Assembly: GCF_002277955.1 (NCBI RefSeq)
Contig: NZ_CP018477.1
Coordinates: 4,361,206 to 4,425,205 of the forward strand
Source of the DNA: Thermogutta terrifontis
Lineage (GTDB): Bacteria; Planctomycetota; Planctomycetia; Pirellulales; Thermoguttaceae
Direction: 5' to 3'
DNA length: 64,000 nt
The position numbers and the translations under genes are program-made. The notes below the pieces were generated by a model. It searched no databases. It was not told where the DNA came from and saw only the letters and a list, made by a program, of their open reading frames with translations. Numbering within the stretch: the stretch's first letter is position 1; every line of letters begins with the position of its first letter. Below are positions 1-7,178 of the stretch, piece by piece.

Positions 1-1415
1 CCATCGCCGCCGTCAAAACCGATGGGGTCCTCGCTCAGCCAGCGGCCGACACGGGCATCATACCAGCGGTTGAGGTTATTTTGAAGTTGGGTGTCACTAT
101 CGAACGGTCTACCGGTGAATAAAAAGAGACTATCGATCGTCGGATTACTCTCCGACGTCACCCGGCCAAAGGCATCGTAGATAAGATGATTGACCACGGT
201 GGTCATGTCGCTGCCCGGATCGTACTTCGCGATGTCCCGAACCGTGTTCAGGTGGTCCGTCAGCGTCCACTGTACGAGGTCGGGGGTACCGCCGTCAACG
301 GCTTCCTCGGCCAGGATCTGGTCCACCGCCGGACCCCAGAGGTAACGCTGCCGCAGGTGGCCCACCTGCATGTCGCCCGAGTTGGTACGCCAGAAATCCA
401 TGACAATCTGGTTACCATCGTAGATGAAGATCCGCCGCTGCTCGGCATGGCCGTCGCCGTCGTCATCCAGCCGCTTGTAAACCCAGCGGTTGGCGTAATC
501 GTAGGCGTACTCGACCACATGATCGACCGCCGCGGCGTAGCTGGACCGGTGCTCCACCTTGGTCAGCCGGTTGCGGTGGTCCCAGGTGTACTGGGTGATG
601 TCGGTGTCGCCCGCGTCGAGCTGCCCATTGGCGTTGGTATCAATGAACCGGTGCGTGCGGTTCCCCTCGGCATCGTAGAGATAGCGGTAGGTGCCGTCGG
701 AGAGGAGCCGATTGTTGGTGCCGGTGGTGTAAGTGCTACCATTGGCGGTAACGCGGTTGCCGTTGGCGTCGTACTGGTAGCTCTCGTCGCTCTGGTAGTC
801 GTAGTCGGCGGCGGTGAGCTGGCCCGTGGCGTCGCTGGTGTAGTCGGCCGTGCCGTCCACCGAGTTGATGTACTGCGTCATGCGATTGGCGGCATCGAAG
901 TTCCAGGTGTATTCCACAAAGGTGGTCTGGCCGCGGAAGTGGCTGAGGCCCCGCAGTCGCCCGGCCTGGTCGTAGGTGTAGTCGGACTGGGCGACAAGCT
1001 GTGTGCCAGCCAGGTCGGCGTAACGGGTGAGGGAGACGAGCTGTCCGGCGGCGTCGTAGGCCAGGTCGACCCGCTTTTCGGCCACGGCCCGGCCGCCGGG
1101 CTGGGGACCCTGGGTGATCCGTATTACCCGGCCAAGGTTGTCGTAGGTCCACTGGTTGACGAACTCGGCCGTGCCATTGACCTGGGTTTTCAGTTCGGTG
1201 CGGCGACCGACCGCATCATAGGTCTGGTTGAAGGTCACCATGGGTGTCAGCCCCACGATGCTGTGGGTCAGTGTGATCACCCGGCCCAGGGCATCATAAG
1301 TGTACGTGTAGTCAGCCTCGACGTCGTCGACACTGGTGAGTTGCCCGACCAGGTCATAGCTGAACGCGATCGTTCGTTGACGGTTCTGGTCGGCCCCCTG
1401 AAGTGGCTGAAGTGC
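1..1415 (-). pseudogene. RHS/YD-repeat core fragment, 5'-truncated, runs off the left edge
   Basis: The minus strand is open from just after a TGA at 1418-1416 to the window edge. It encodes many YD-type repeats (FSYD, YTYD, LAYD, YEYD motifs) and then the RHS core with the landmarks WGPAVDQILAEE, TLTDHLNTVRD, NRWYDARVGRWLSEDPIGF and GGDG at the left edge. RHS proteins are large secreted shells that carry a variable toxic tip after this core. No start codon, signal peptide or N-terminal shell precedes the fragment, because the sequence upstream of 1416 is unrelated. It is therefore a 3' part of an RHS gene whose tip lies outside the window. Its nucleotide sequence is nearly identical over about 250 bases to the core at 2490-2780 and to those at 40.8-41.1 kb and 48.1-48.4 kb. 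Confidence 0.8.
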
Positions 1416-1492
1416 TCATTTCCGCCGCCGGACATTACGGGTTGCAGCGGCACATTGAAACAAGCGACGCGTAAAGCAAAAATTCTTCGCCA

Positions 1493-1774
1493 CTACCAGG
1501 GTGGTCCGATCAGTCCCAATTCGTCCAAGATGAACGCAAGAAACCATATTATAGCGATAATCCAGCCAATCACACAGACAACTTTTCGAAGCAAGTGCCA
1601 AGTGTTGCACATCAGTACTAAGCATGCGATAGTTAATATGGCTGTGCATATTATACCAATGGGGCGGAACCGTCTTGTCCACAACATCCAACTCGTGGCT
1701 GTGATCGACCATATGCATATTTTTGCCAGCACGCTACGCGTCCGCTCGTCCACAAACCTGCGCGGTCCGTTCAT
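1493..1774 (-). CDS. Small two-helix membrane protein, candidate immunity protein of the RHS tip
   Basis: This 93-residue protein has a charged N-terminus of about 35 residues, then two strongly hydrophobic segments (about 38-58 and 65-88) separated by a short basic stretch. An AGAGGA ribosome-binding site lies about 9 bases before the ATG. It starts 41 bases after the stop of the upstream RHS tip gene, the usual place for an immunity gene in polymorphic toxin loci. The region is visibly richer in A and T than its surroundings. I recognise no family. The immunity role is inferred from position and membrane topology only. Confidence 0.55.
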   Translation of the reverse strand: MNGPRRFVDERTRSVLAKICIWSITATSWMLWTRRFRPIGIICTAILTIACLVLMCNTWHLLRKVVCVIGWIIAIIWFLAFILDELGLIGPPW

Positions 1775-1815
1775 CGCAGCAGTCCTCTTCAGGATGCCGA
1801 AGCATACATCCTCGC

Positions 1816-2780
1816 TTAATGCTCGGTGATATATCTGGTATAGTAGTTATATGTCCAGCTATTAGTTGAAAGCCACTCTATGGGTTTCGAGGCCTGCGCT
1901 CGCGGCAGCCACACGGTGGATGTTCCCAGCGACACGCATTCGCACCAGACTAACCATTTCCACTTGAACATCCAAAAACCCTCTACGTCGAAGAAGAGTT
2001 CCCCGACCCCACCGATAACTTGCCCCGCGAAAACCACACCTGTCCCCACGAACTGCCCGCCTTGCGGCGCCGATACGGTCAAAATCGTCGCCAATACACC
2101 ACTCACAGTTGTCGCAATTTCCCAGGATGGCCCGTCGTTTTCGAGAGCGCGTCCGTCGTACCAGGTCACCTCCACCCCCTGGCGTCCACTGGGCAAGCGA
2201 ATTGTATTGGCCACTATAACGCCAGGCCAAGCGTAGTCCCAAGCGTTCTGAGCTACCCAGGTCGTACCTCCCGAATAACTTGCATTTCCATGTTCGTCGC
2301 AGGTTGCATATGCAATGAGCTTGAGCTGGACCTCTACCGTGTCCCACCAGAACCAGTTCCAATTAACAATTTCCGCGCGGGCCCTGATCACGGGCCCAGC
2401 CGACAAATCCTGCAACCCGTAGGGATCGACACGCTGTACTATCCGGTTTTTCACGTAGCGTGACAAATTCCCATCACCGCCGTTAAACCCAATCGGGTCC
2501 TCGCTCAGCCAGCGGCCAACCGAAGCATCGTACCAGCGGTTGAGGTCGTTCTGCAGTTGAGTATCACTATCGAATGGTCTACCCGTGAATAAAAAGAGAC
2601 TATCAATCGCCGGATTACTCTCCGACGTCACCTTGCCAAAGGCGTCGTAGACGAGATGATTGACCACGGTCGTCATGTCGCTGCCCAGATCATACTTCGC
2701 GATATCCCGGACCGTGTTCAAGTGGTCCGTCAAGGTCCACTGTACGGTTTCGTCAGCCCCGTTGTCAACATTTTCCTCGG
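1816..2780 (-). CDS. Orphan RHS C-terminal core with variable tip
   Basis: The open frame covers the last part of the RHS core (TLTDHLNTVRD, VYDAFGKVTSESNP, LFLFTGRPFDSD, NRWYDASVGRWLSEDPIGF, DPYGL) and then a tip of about 195 residues unrelated to other tips here. The tip is rich in tryptophan and has a long hydrophobic Gly/Val stretch in its middle, so it may act on or in membranes. Homology to other RHS copies stops at about 2780, inside the ILAEEN codons. An in-frame TAG lies at about 2806 and there is no convincing start codon, so this is a displaced C-terminal cassette rather than a complete gene. The next gene downstream is the small membrane protein at 1493-1774. Confidence 0.7.
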
Positions 2781-2890
2781 TGCCGGAGAGAGCGTGGCCG
2801 AGCCGCTAGGTGAGAGGCGGAATCCACCGCCGGGCCTCGTGAACACAGCCGTCCGGACGTGCGGCTTCCTTTGCCGTCGTTGAACTCCCA
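2781..2890 (-). other. Possible 3' remnant of a group II intron
   Basis: On the minus strand the segment joined to the broken RHS core holds GC-rich hairpins, including AGCCG-CACGTCCGGA-CGGCT, followed by further short stems. The CACGTCCGG element and its position near an end in AC resemble domains V/VI at the 3' end of bacterial group II introns. No reverse transcriptase or 5' part is present. This is a resemblance only; a structural covariance search would settle it. Confidence 0.3.
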
Positions 2891-3071
2891 CCTTAAAGGT
2901 AGTGTGCGCATCGCCAGAGAGAGGGGCCGAATGTTTAAAGGGAACAGAATAGGGCAAAGAGCGTTCCCGCACCGAGTGGAAAAATAATGAAAAGTGGACC
3001 GCAAGACCTGCTCAATTGCGACGTTATGCAGCTCAAATCGCGTCGTAACTTATTGCCGCAACAACACTTGA

Positions 3072-3144
<73 letters not shown>

Positions 3145-3573
3145 ACAAAACAAAGCCTCCAAACGGAGACCGCCGCTCTCGCGACTTTCACAATAAAGTT
3201 TACCCGCATGCCGGTCGTTGTACAACCCCACCTCTCCGAGCCCGGCCACGGGCCACGGACCACGGAGGGCACGAGGGCACGGGCCACGCGGCACGCTTGT
3301 CGTGCCCGGTGTCACGTGTGCGCGTGACGTTACCAACCCCGGTAGGGGCAATTCATGAATCGCCCGTACCGGTGAACCCTTATCGTGTTCGCTAAGCGGG
3401 CAACGTCCTTCGGAGGGGCACGCTTGTCGTGCCCGATGAAATGAAACGGATCATTCATCCTGAAAAACGGGACCTGACAAGCAGGTCCCTCCGTTGTGTG
3501 GATTAGATGTGTGTGGATTAGATGATCGGGTGCCCCCGACCGGTCTTTGTCGTGCCAGCCGGGCGGACAGCAC

Positions 3574-3684
3574 GGTGGTGAAGACTAAAGCCTTCACCGA
3601 AAAGCGGCGATGAATCGCCGCACTCCATATGGAGTGCGGGGCTTTAGCCCCGCTTTCAGCGCGGGACTTCAGTCCCCGCTGAAA
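3574..3684. repeat. 110-bp intergenic repeat, copy 1
   Basis: This unit contains three nested hairpins in a row: GGTGAAGACTAAAGCCTTCACC, GGAGTGCGGGGCTTTAGCCCC preceded by GCACTCC, and GCGGGACTTCAGTCCCCGC. It is repeated with a few differences at 3953-4062. The order of hairpins is the same in both copies, so the whole unit was duplicated. Confidence 0.75.
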
Positions 3685-3952
3685 CGGAATCCATGATCGG
3701 ACGTTGACAAACGGACCTGACAAGCAGGTCCCTCCGGAGATATGGACCTGACAAGCAGGTGCCTCCGGAAAAAGGTCGGAGGGGCACGCTTGTCGTGCCC
3801 GGTGAGAAGGGATGGGTAATCAATCGGTGTTCGTCGGACCCGACAAGCGGGTCCCTCCGGAAAAGGTCCCTCTGGCGGTGTAGGGCCAATTCATGAATTG
3901 CCCCTACCGGTGGACGCTTGTCGTGGTCGCGGCAAAACACCGCCAACGGCAC

Positions 3953-4062
3953 GGTTGTGAAGGCTAAAGCCTTCACCCAAAAAGCGGCGATGAATCGCTG
4001 CACTCCATGGAGTGCGGGGCTTTAGCCCCGCTTTCAGCGCGGGACTTCAGTCCCTGGTGAAA
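3953..4062. repeat. 110-bp intergenic repeat, copy 2
   Basis: Second copy of the unit at 3574-3684. Arms of the first hairpin read GTGAAGGC/GCCTTCAC here, and the last hairpin is damaged (TCCCTGG replaces TCCCCGC). No coding function is evident. Confidence 0.75.
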
Positions 4063-4187
4063 GTGAATGGATGATCCAACTTTGACTGACGGACCCGACT
4101 AGCGCCCCTTCCAATTCGGGAGTTTCGCGTTTTTGGTAGGGGCAAGAATTGGTCTTGGAGAATTCCCGGAGTTTAGACAAAAAGGGT

Positions 4188-4229
4188 CTCCACGTCAGGT
4201 TGTTCAAAAAGTCTCTCAATGACGTGGAG
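4188..4229. repeat. Inverted repeat CTCCACGTCA / TGACGTGGAG
   Basis: Two perfect 10-base arms at 4188-4197 and 4220-4229 enclose 22 bases (GGTTGTTCAAAAAGTCTCTCAA). The loop and arms resemble transposon-end sequence but no transposase is found beside it. Apart from this and the doubtful small frame at 4238-4447, the stretch 4063-4700 shows nothing I can identify. Confidence 0.4.
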
Positions 4230-4237
4230 GCCGGAAA

Positions 4238-4447
4238 ATGGACAAGCTTGATGTTCGCCTGATCGCCTGCTGCGAGCGACAAGAGCTCCATAGAATGAGA
4301 CGACAATTGTCCGACCAAGTCAGTAGCCAGCAGCAAGCCATCCGGAGGTATTTGGCCTGGTGCAACGGCGGCCGCGTGCTAGCCGTCGAGCCTTGGCGAT
4401 CGTCCCTCCGAAGAAACGCCCCATCCGCCCGCCGCGCGGCAGCCTAA
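4238..4447 (+). CDS. Doubtful 69-residue hypothetical protein
   Basis: A short open frame with an ATG that follows a purine-rich GGAGGCCGGAAA stretch. The product is basic, has no recognisable domain, and ends in an Arg/Ala-rich tail that looks like chance translation of GC-rich DNA. It follows an inverted repeat and might be a remnant of a mobile element. I would not treat it as a real gene without homologues. Confidence 0.2.
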   Translation: MDKLDVRLIACCERQELHRMRRQLSDQVSSQQQAIRRYLAWCNGGRVLAVEPWRSSLRRNAPSARRAAA

Positions 4448-4701
4448 AACGCGCGAAACTGTTCAACTGGAAAGGGCACTACTCACAACCAAACCGGCGT
4501 CGAGCGGCGTTTCACAACTAAAGAGTTCGCAGCAGACTCAACATACGCTATTCACAAATGCGAATGCCGTGAAGAAAAAAGGCAAAACTGATCAAGTGCG
4601 GTGGCTCTTGTGAGGAATGCCTTTTTCCAGTCTCTTCGTAACTTCGACGAGTTACGCGAACTGGGAACATCGCGACGGGCTCCGTGCAGGTTCGGCCCCA
4701 C

Positions 4702-4735
4702 TTGACGCCCGCCGGCTGCATTGTACACTTGTACA
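4702..4735 (+). promoter_or_regulatory. Probable lexA promoter with overlapping operator
   Basis: TTGACG (4702-4707) is followed after 16 bases by TACACT (4724-4729), a plausible -35/-10 pair. The -10 element lies inside a palindrome, TGTAC-ACTT-GTACA (4722-4735). The arrangement of two 5-base half-sites around a 4-base spacer matches the geometry of known LexA boxes, although the half-site differs from the GAAC/GTTC type. Autorepression by LexA is the natural reading. It lies about 160 bases before the lexA start. Confidence 0.45.
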
Positions 4736-4895
4736 CGAAGAAGGTTCAGTGTAAATTTTGACCAGGACAGTTTTTCTGGGAGCCGGGCCAACGATATTGC
4801 AGATCTGCCGGAAGCGCGGTTCATGGTGATTTCGATCGCTAACCAAGCCGTGGGGCGGCTGGGCCGACGGTGGGGGTCAATCGCGAGGCACACTT

Positions 4896-5543
4896 ATGAA
4901 TCCAACAGGGTCAACTCAACACACATTAACACAAAGGCAACGCGAGATTCTCAACTTTATTAAGACCAGCATTGAACGACGCGGATATGCTCCGACAGTC
5001 CGGGAAATCGCCGCCGAGTTCAATATCCGCTCGCCCAACGGGGTGCGTGGGCATCTTCGCGCCTTGGAGGCGAAAGGATTTATCGTGCGGGATCCGCACC
5101 GGTCACGTGCCATTCGCGTGGCGGAACTTGGACGATTGGGGGCTCAAACTGGGAAGCGTTCCCAGCGTTCGGGCCTGCCTCTGGTAGGGCGGATTGCTGC
5201 CGGTCTTCTTCATGAGGCGATTGAAAACGCTGAAACGTTTGACTTTGAGAGCCTTTTTAACAATAAGAACGGCGATCTGTTCGTGCTCCGTGTTCAGGGA
5301 GATTCAATGATTGAAGCGCAGATTGCGGACGGAGATTATGTCATTGTGCGCCGCCAAGATGTCGCCGAACCAGGAAGCATTGTTGTTGCCCTGACGGACG
5401 AGAATGAAGCCACCCTGAAATACTGGTATCCCACCAAGCGTGGGGCAAAGCTGGTCCCGGCCAACAAGAACATGTCGCCGATCATTGTAAGAAATGCTCG
5501 GGTATTGGGGGTCGTCATCGGGGTGGTTCGCAAACTCGGTTGA
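4896..5543 (+). CDS. lexA: LexA repressor, SOS response regulator
   Basis: LexA represses DNA-damage genes and cuts itself when stimulated by RecA filaments. The 215-residue protein has an N-terminal winged helix-turn-helix (about 8-75; LTQRQREILNFI, APTVREIAAEF, SPNGVRGHLRALEAKG) and a C-terminal S24 peptidase domain. The cleavage site is Ala102-Gly103 (LVGRIAAG), the catalytic serine is Ser137 in GDSMIEA and the lysine is Lys175 in EATLKYW, so the autoprotease is complete. Length is normal for the family. Only a weak GAGG lies before the ATG, but this start aligns well with family N-termini. A promoter with an overlapping palindrome is at 4702-4735. Confidence 0.95.
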   Translation: MNPTGSTQHTLTQRQREILNFIKTSIERRGYAPTVREIAAEFNIRSPNGVRGHLRALEAKGFIVRDPHRSRAIRVAELGRLGAQTGKRSQRSGLPLVGRIAAGLLHEAIENAETFDFESLFNNKNGDLFVLRVQGDSMIEAQIADGDYVIVRRQDVAEPGSIVVALTDENEATLKYWYPTKRGAKLVPANKNMSPIIVRNARVLGVVIGVVRKLG

Positions 5544-5711
5544 AGGGGAATCGCTGTTGGCAACGGATGGTTTGGAGTCTTCTCTGACTTCTCTGCAAAA
5601 GGGGCGTCTTTCCGCATCCGTCGTTTACGGACCTGTGAACTTGGGCTAAGATGCAAACAGGTTGTCGCAACGGGTTGGCTGTCCGTGTTGAGCGTTGCGG
5701 AAGAGAACGAG

Positions 5712-6356
5712 ATGGGCTTTCGGTTTTTCTGTCCTCAGGGCCATATCCTGGAGGCCGAGGTCGAACAAGCAGGCCAGGCCGCCGCGTGCCCCTTTTGTGG
5801 GACGGCGATGCTCATACCGTCGCCCAAGTCGTTACGCGAAGTTGGTCGTGGGGACCCGTTGGGCCCCGTCCATGAACAACCGGAACTTTGCGAGCCATCG
5901 CCGGTCATTTCCCAGGACGGCTTTTCGGTCCCCGGCCCGATAGACTGGCAGCGTCTCCCTACTTCCGCATCTGGGCCTTCGGCGGAAACTGCCGCGGGAC
6001 CAGGGGAAGACGGCTTTGAGTGGTCGTCCGCGCAGCGGGAGGCGACTTCTTCAGCAAGTGCGGAGGCCGCTCCTGCGGTGTCCGAAGCCGTCCCGGAGGT
6101 CTATCATATCGTATGCCCTCAGGGGCATGTGTTGGAAACGCCCCGCGAGATGCTGGGCACTGACGCCATGTGCCCGTTTTGCCAGTCTGTCTTTCATCTG
6201 GCGTACGAAGCAAGTCAGGAGTACCAGGAAAAGCGGCGGCGGGAGATCGAGCTTGCAGAGCGGCGGGCGGCGCTGTTCTGGGTTAGGCTGGCCGTTGGGG
6301 CGGCGATTCTGGTGGTCGGCGGCCTCATTACGATGATCATCCTTGCACCCAAGTGA
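5712..6356 (+). CDS. Zinc-ribbon protein with C-terminal membrane anchor
   Basis: The roughly 214-residue protein has two matching zinc-ribbon modules, each with CPQGH near the start and CPFC some 20 residues later (residues about 7-30 and 132-160). They are joined by a long, acidic and Ser/Ala/Pro-rich linker. A charged helix (about 165-190) leads to one hydrophobic helix (about 190-212) that ends three residues before the C-terminus, so the protein is tail-anchored. The ATG at 5712 is preferred to the in-frame ATG at 5685 because CPQGH then lies close to the N-terminus. Function is unknown. The next gene starts in a 4-base GTGA overlap with its stop. Confidence 0.7.
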   Translation: MGFRFFCPQGHILEAEVEQAGQAAACPFCGTAMLIPSPKSLREVGRGDPLGPVHEQPELCEPSPVISQDGFSVPGPIDWQRLPTSASGPSAETAAGPGEDGFEWSSAQREATSSASAEAAPAVSEAVPEVYHIVCPQGHVLETPREMLGTDAMCPFCQSVFHLAYEASQEYQEKRRREIELAERRAALFWVRLAVGAAILVVGGLITMIILAPK

Positions 6357-6730
6357 TCAGGAAGCCCATGCTCCTTTTTAAGAAAAAATTCCTTGCCGAC
6401 ATCCGCGCTGGTCGCAAGACGCAAACAATTCGGGTATGGAAGTTTCGCCACATGCGGGCCGGACAGAGGAGCTACATTCCGGGGGTGGGGTATATCCAAG
6501 TCGACGAGGTGGAGGCGGTTTCCCTGGAAGATCTAACCGATGAGGATGCCATTCCGGACGGCTTTGCAACGGCGGAGGGGCTTCGAACGGAAATTCGGCG
6601 GATTTATTCGGAAGAGCAACTCCGTGAGCGCAAGGTTTTCCGCATTCGTTTTCACGTGCTCCCCGCCGAGGAGCAAAAGCGGGCACGCGAGGAACGCCGT
6701 CAGCGGCGGGCGGCGCAGTCAAACGGATAA
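6353..6730 (+). CDS. ASCH-domain protein
   Basis: The 125-residue protein begins LLFKKKFLADIRAGRKTQTI and continues with RVWKFRHMRAGQRSYIPG, typical of the ASCH fold, a PUA-like barrel thought to bind RNA. It ends in a basic tail (about 102-125). Translation probably starts at a GTG that shares four bases with the stop of the zinc-ribbon gene, so the two are translationally coupled. An internal ATG six codons later is an alternative. No specific RNA target can be inferred. Confidence 0.75.
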   Translation: MIRKPMLLFKKKFLADIRAGRKTQTIRVWKFRHMRAGQRSYIPGVGYIQVDEVEAVSLEDLTDEDAIPDGFATAEGLRTEIRRIYSEEQLRERKVFRIRFHVLPAEEQKRAREERRQRRAAQSNG

Positions 6731-7178
6731 CGCCTTCATGCGGGCAGTTCGCTGAGGGTTGCCTTTGTTGTCAGTCGCAGGCGGCTCATTCCCGCCAAAT
6801 TGGGGCGGTCTTAATTATTCCGTCGGTCCTGCTTGCCCATCGTATGTAAGGGATATCTTATCCGGACATCTTTCTTGTCCTGAGTGCCCCAAACTCATCT
6901 TTCGACGATCGTTCTTCAGGATAATCTGATTATCCAGCCGGGTTAAATTAACTTCTCGCTCTAGTTTTCCGATATGACCAACATGGGAATGCGCTGAATC
7001 GGTAATCGAGGGAAATTTACCAGTTGTATCGGTTGTGCTTAGGAGGACGCGGGTGACGATCGTTGGAGCGTTTCTGATGGCCTAACGGTTGTTACCTCAC
7101 GATGCCGAAAACCCAAACAGGGACGTCTGCCATCCCAGAGCACACCCGCCGCAAGGACTTACCAAAAGGAGGGATGAC
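6731..7178 (+). other. 448-base non-coding stretch upstream of the YTV gene
   Basis: No gene, repeat or RNA is recognised. The first half is T-rich. The last 15 bases hold a strong AAAGGAGG ribosome-binding site for the YTV gene at 7179. A promoter for that gene presumably lies here but I cannot place it with confidence. Confidence 0.4.

Larger units (their letters stand above)
3290..4062. repeat. Cluster of short palindromic intergenic repeats
   Basis: The stretch between the tRNA and lexA is built from several repeated palindromes and has no convincing gene. GGCACGCTTGTCGTGCC occurs at 3290-3306, 3417-3433 and 3783-3799. GGACCTGACAAGCAGGTCC occurs at 3470-3488 and 3713-3731, with variants at 3744-3762 and 3837-3855 in which both arms are altered together. 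A third motif around CAATTCATGAATTGCC, bounded by GGTAGGGG and CTACCGG, occurs near 3341 and 3881 and again at 31.6 kb. Compensating changes in the arms suggest that hairpin structure is kept, as in REP-type repeats. Confidence 0.75.

Noticed and set aside
186-1829. Long plus-strand open frame of 547 codons rich in Val and Gly
   Set aside because: It is the antisense of the RHS core on the minus strand, where YD repeats and the conserved core are clear. Such antisense frames arise in GC-rich coding DNA.
2765-3004. Short minus-strand frames of about 80 codons between the tRNA and the RHS tip
   Set aside because: They have no ribosome-binding site and read through the structured GC-rich segment; better explained as non-coding.
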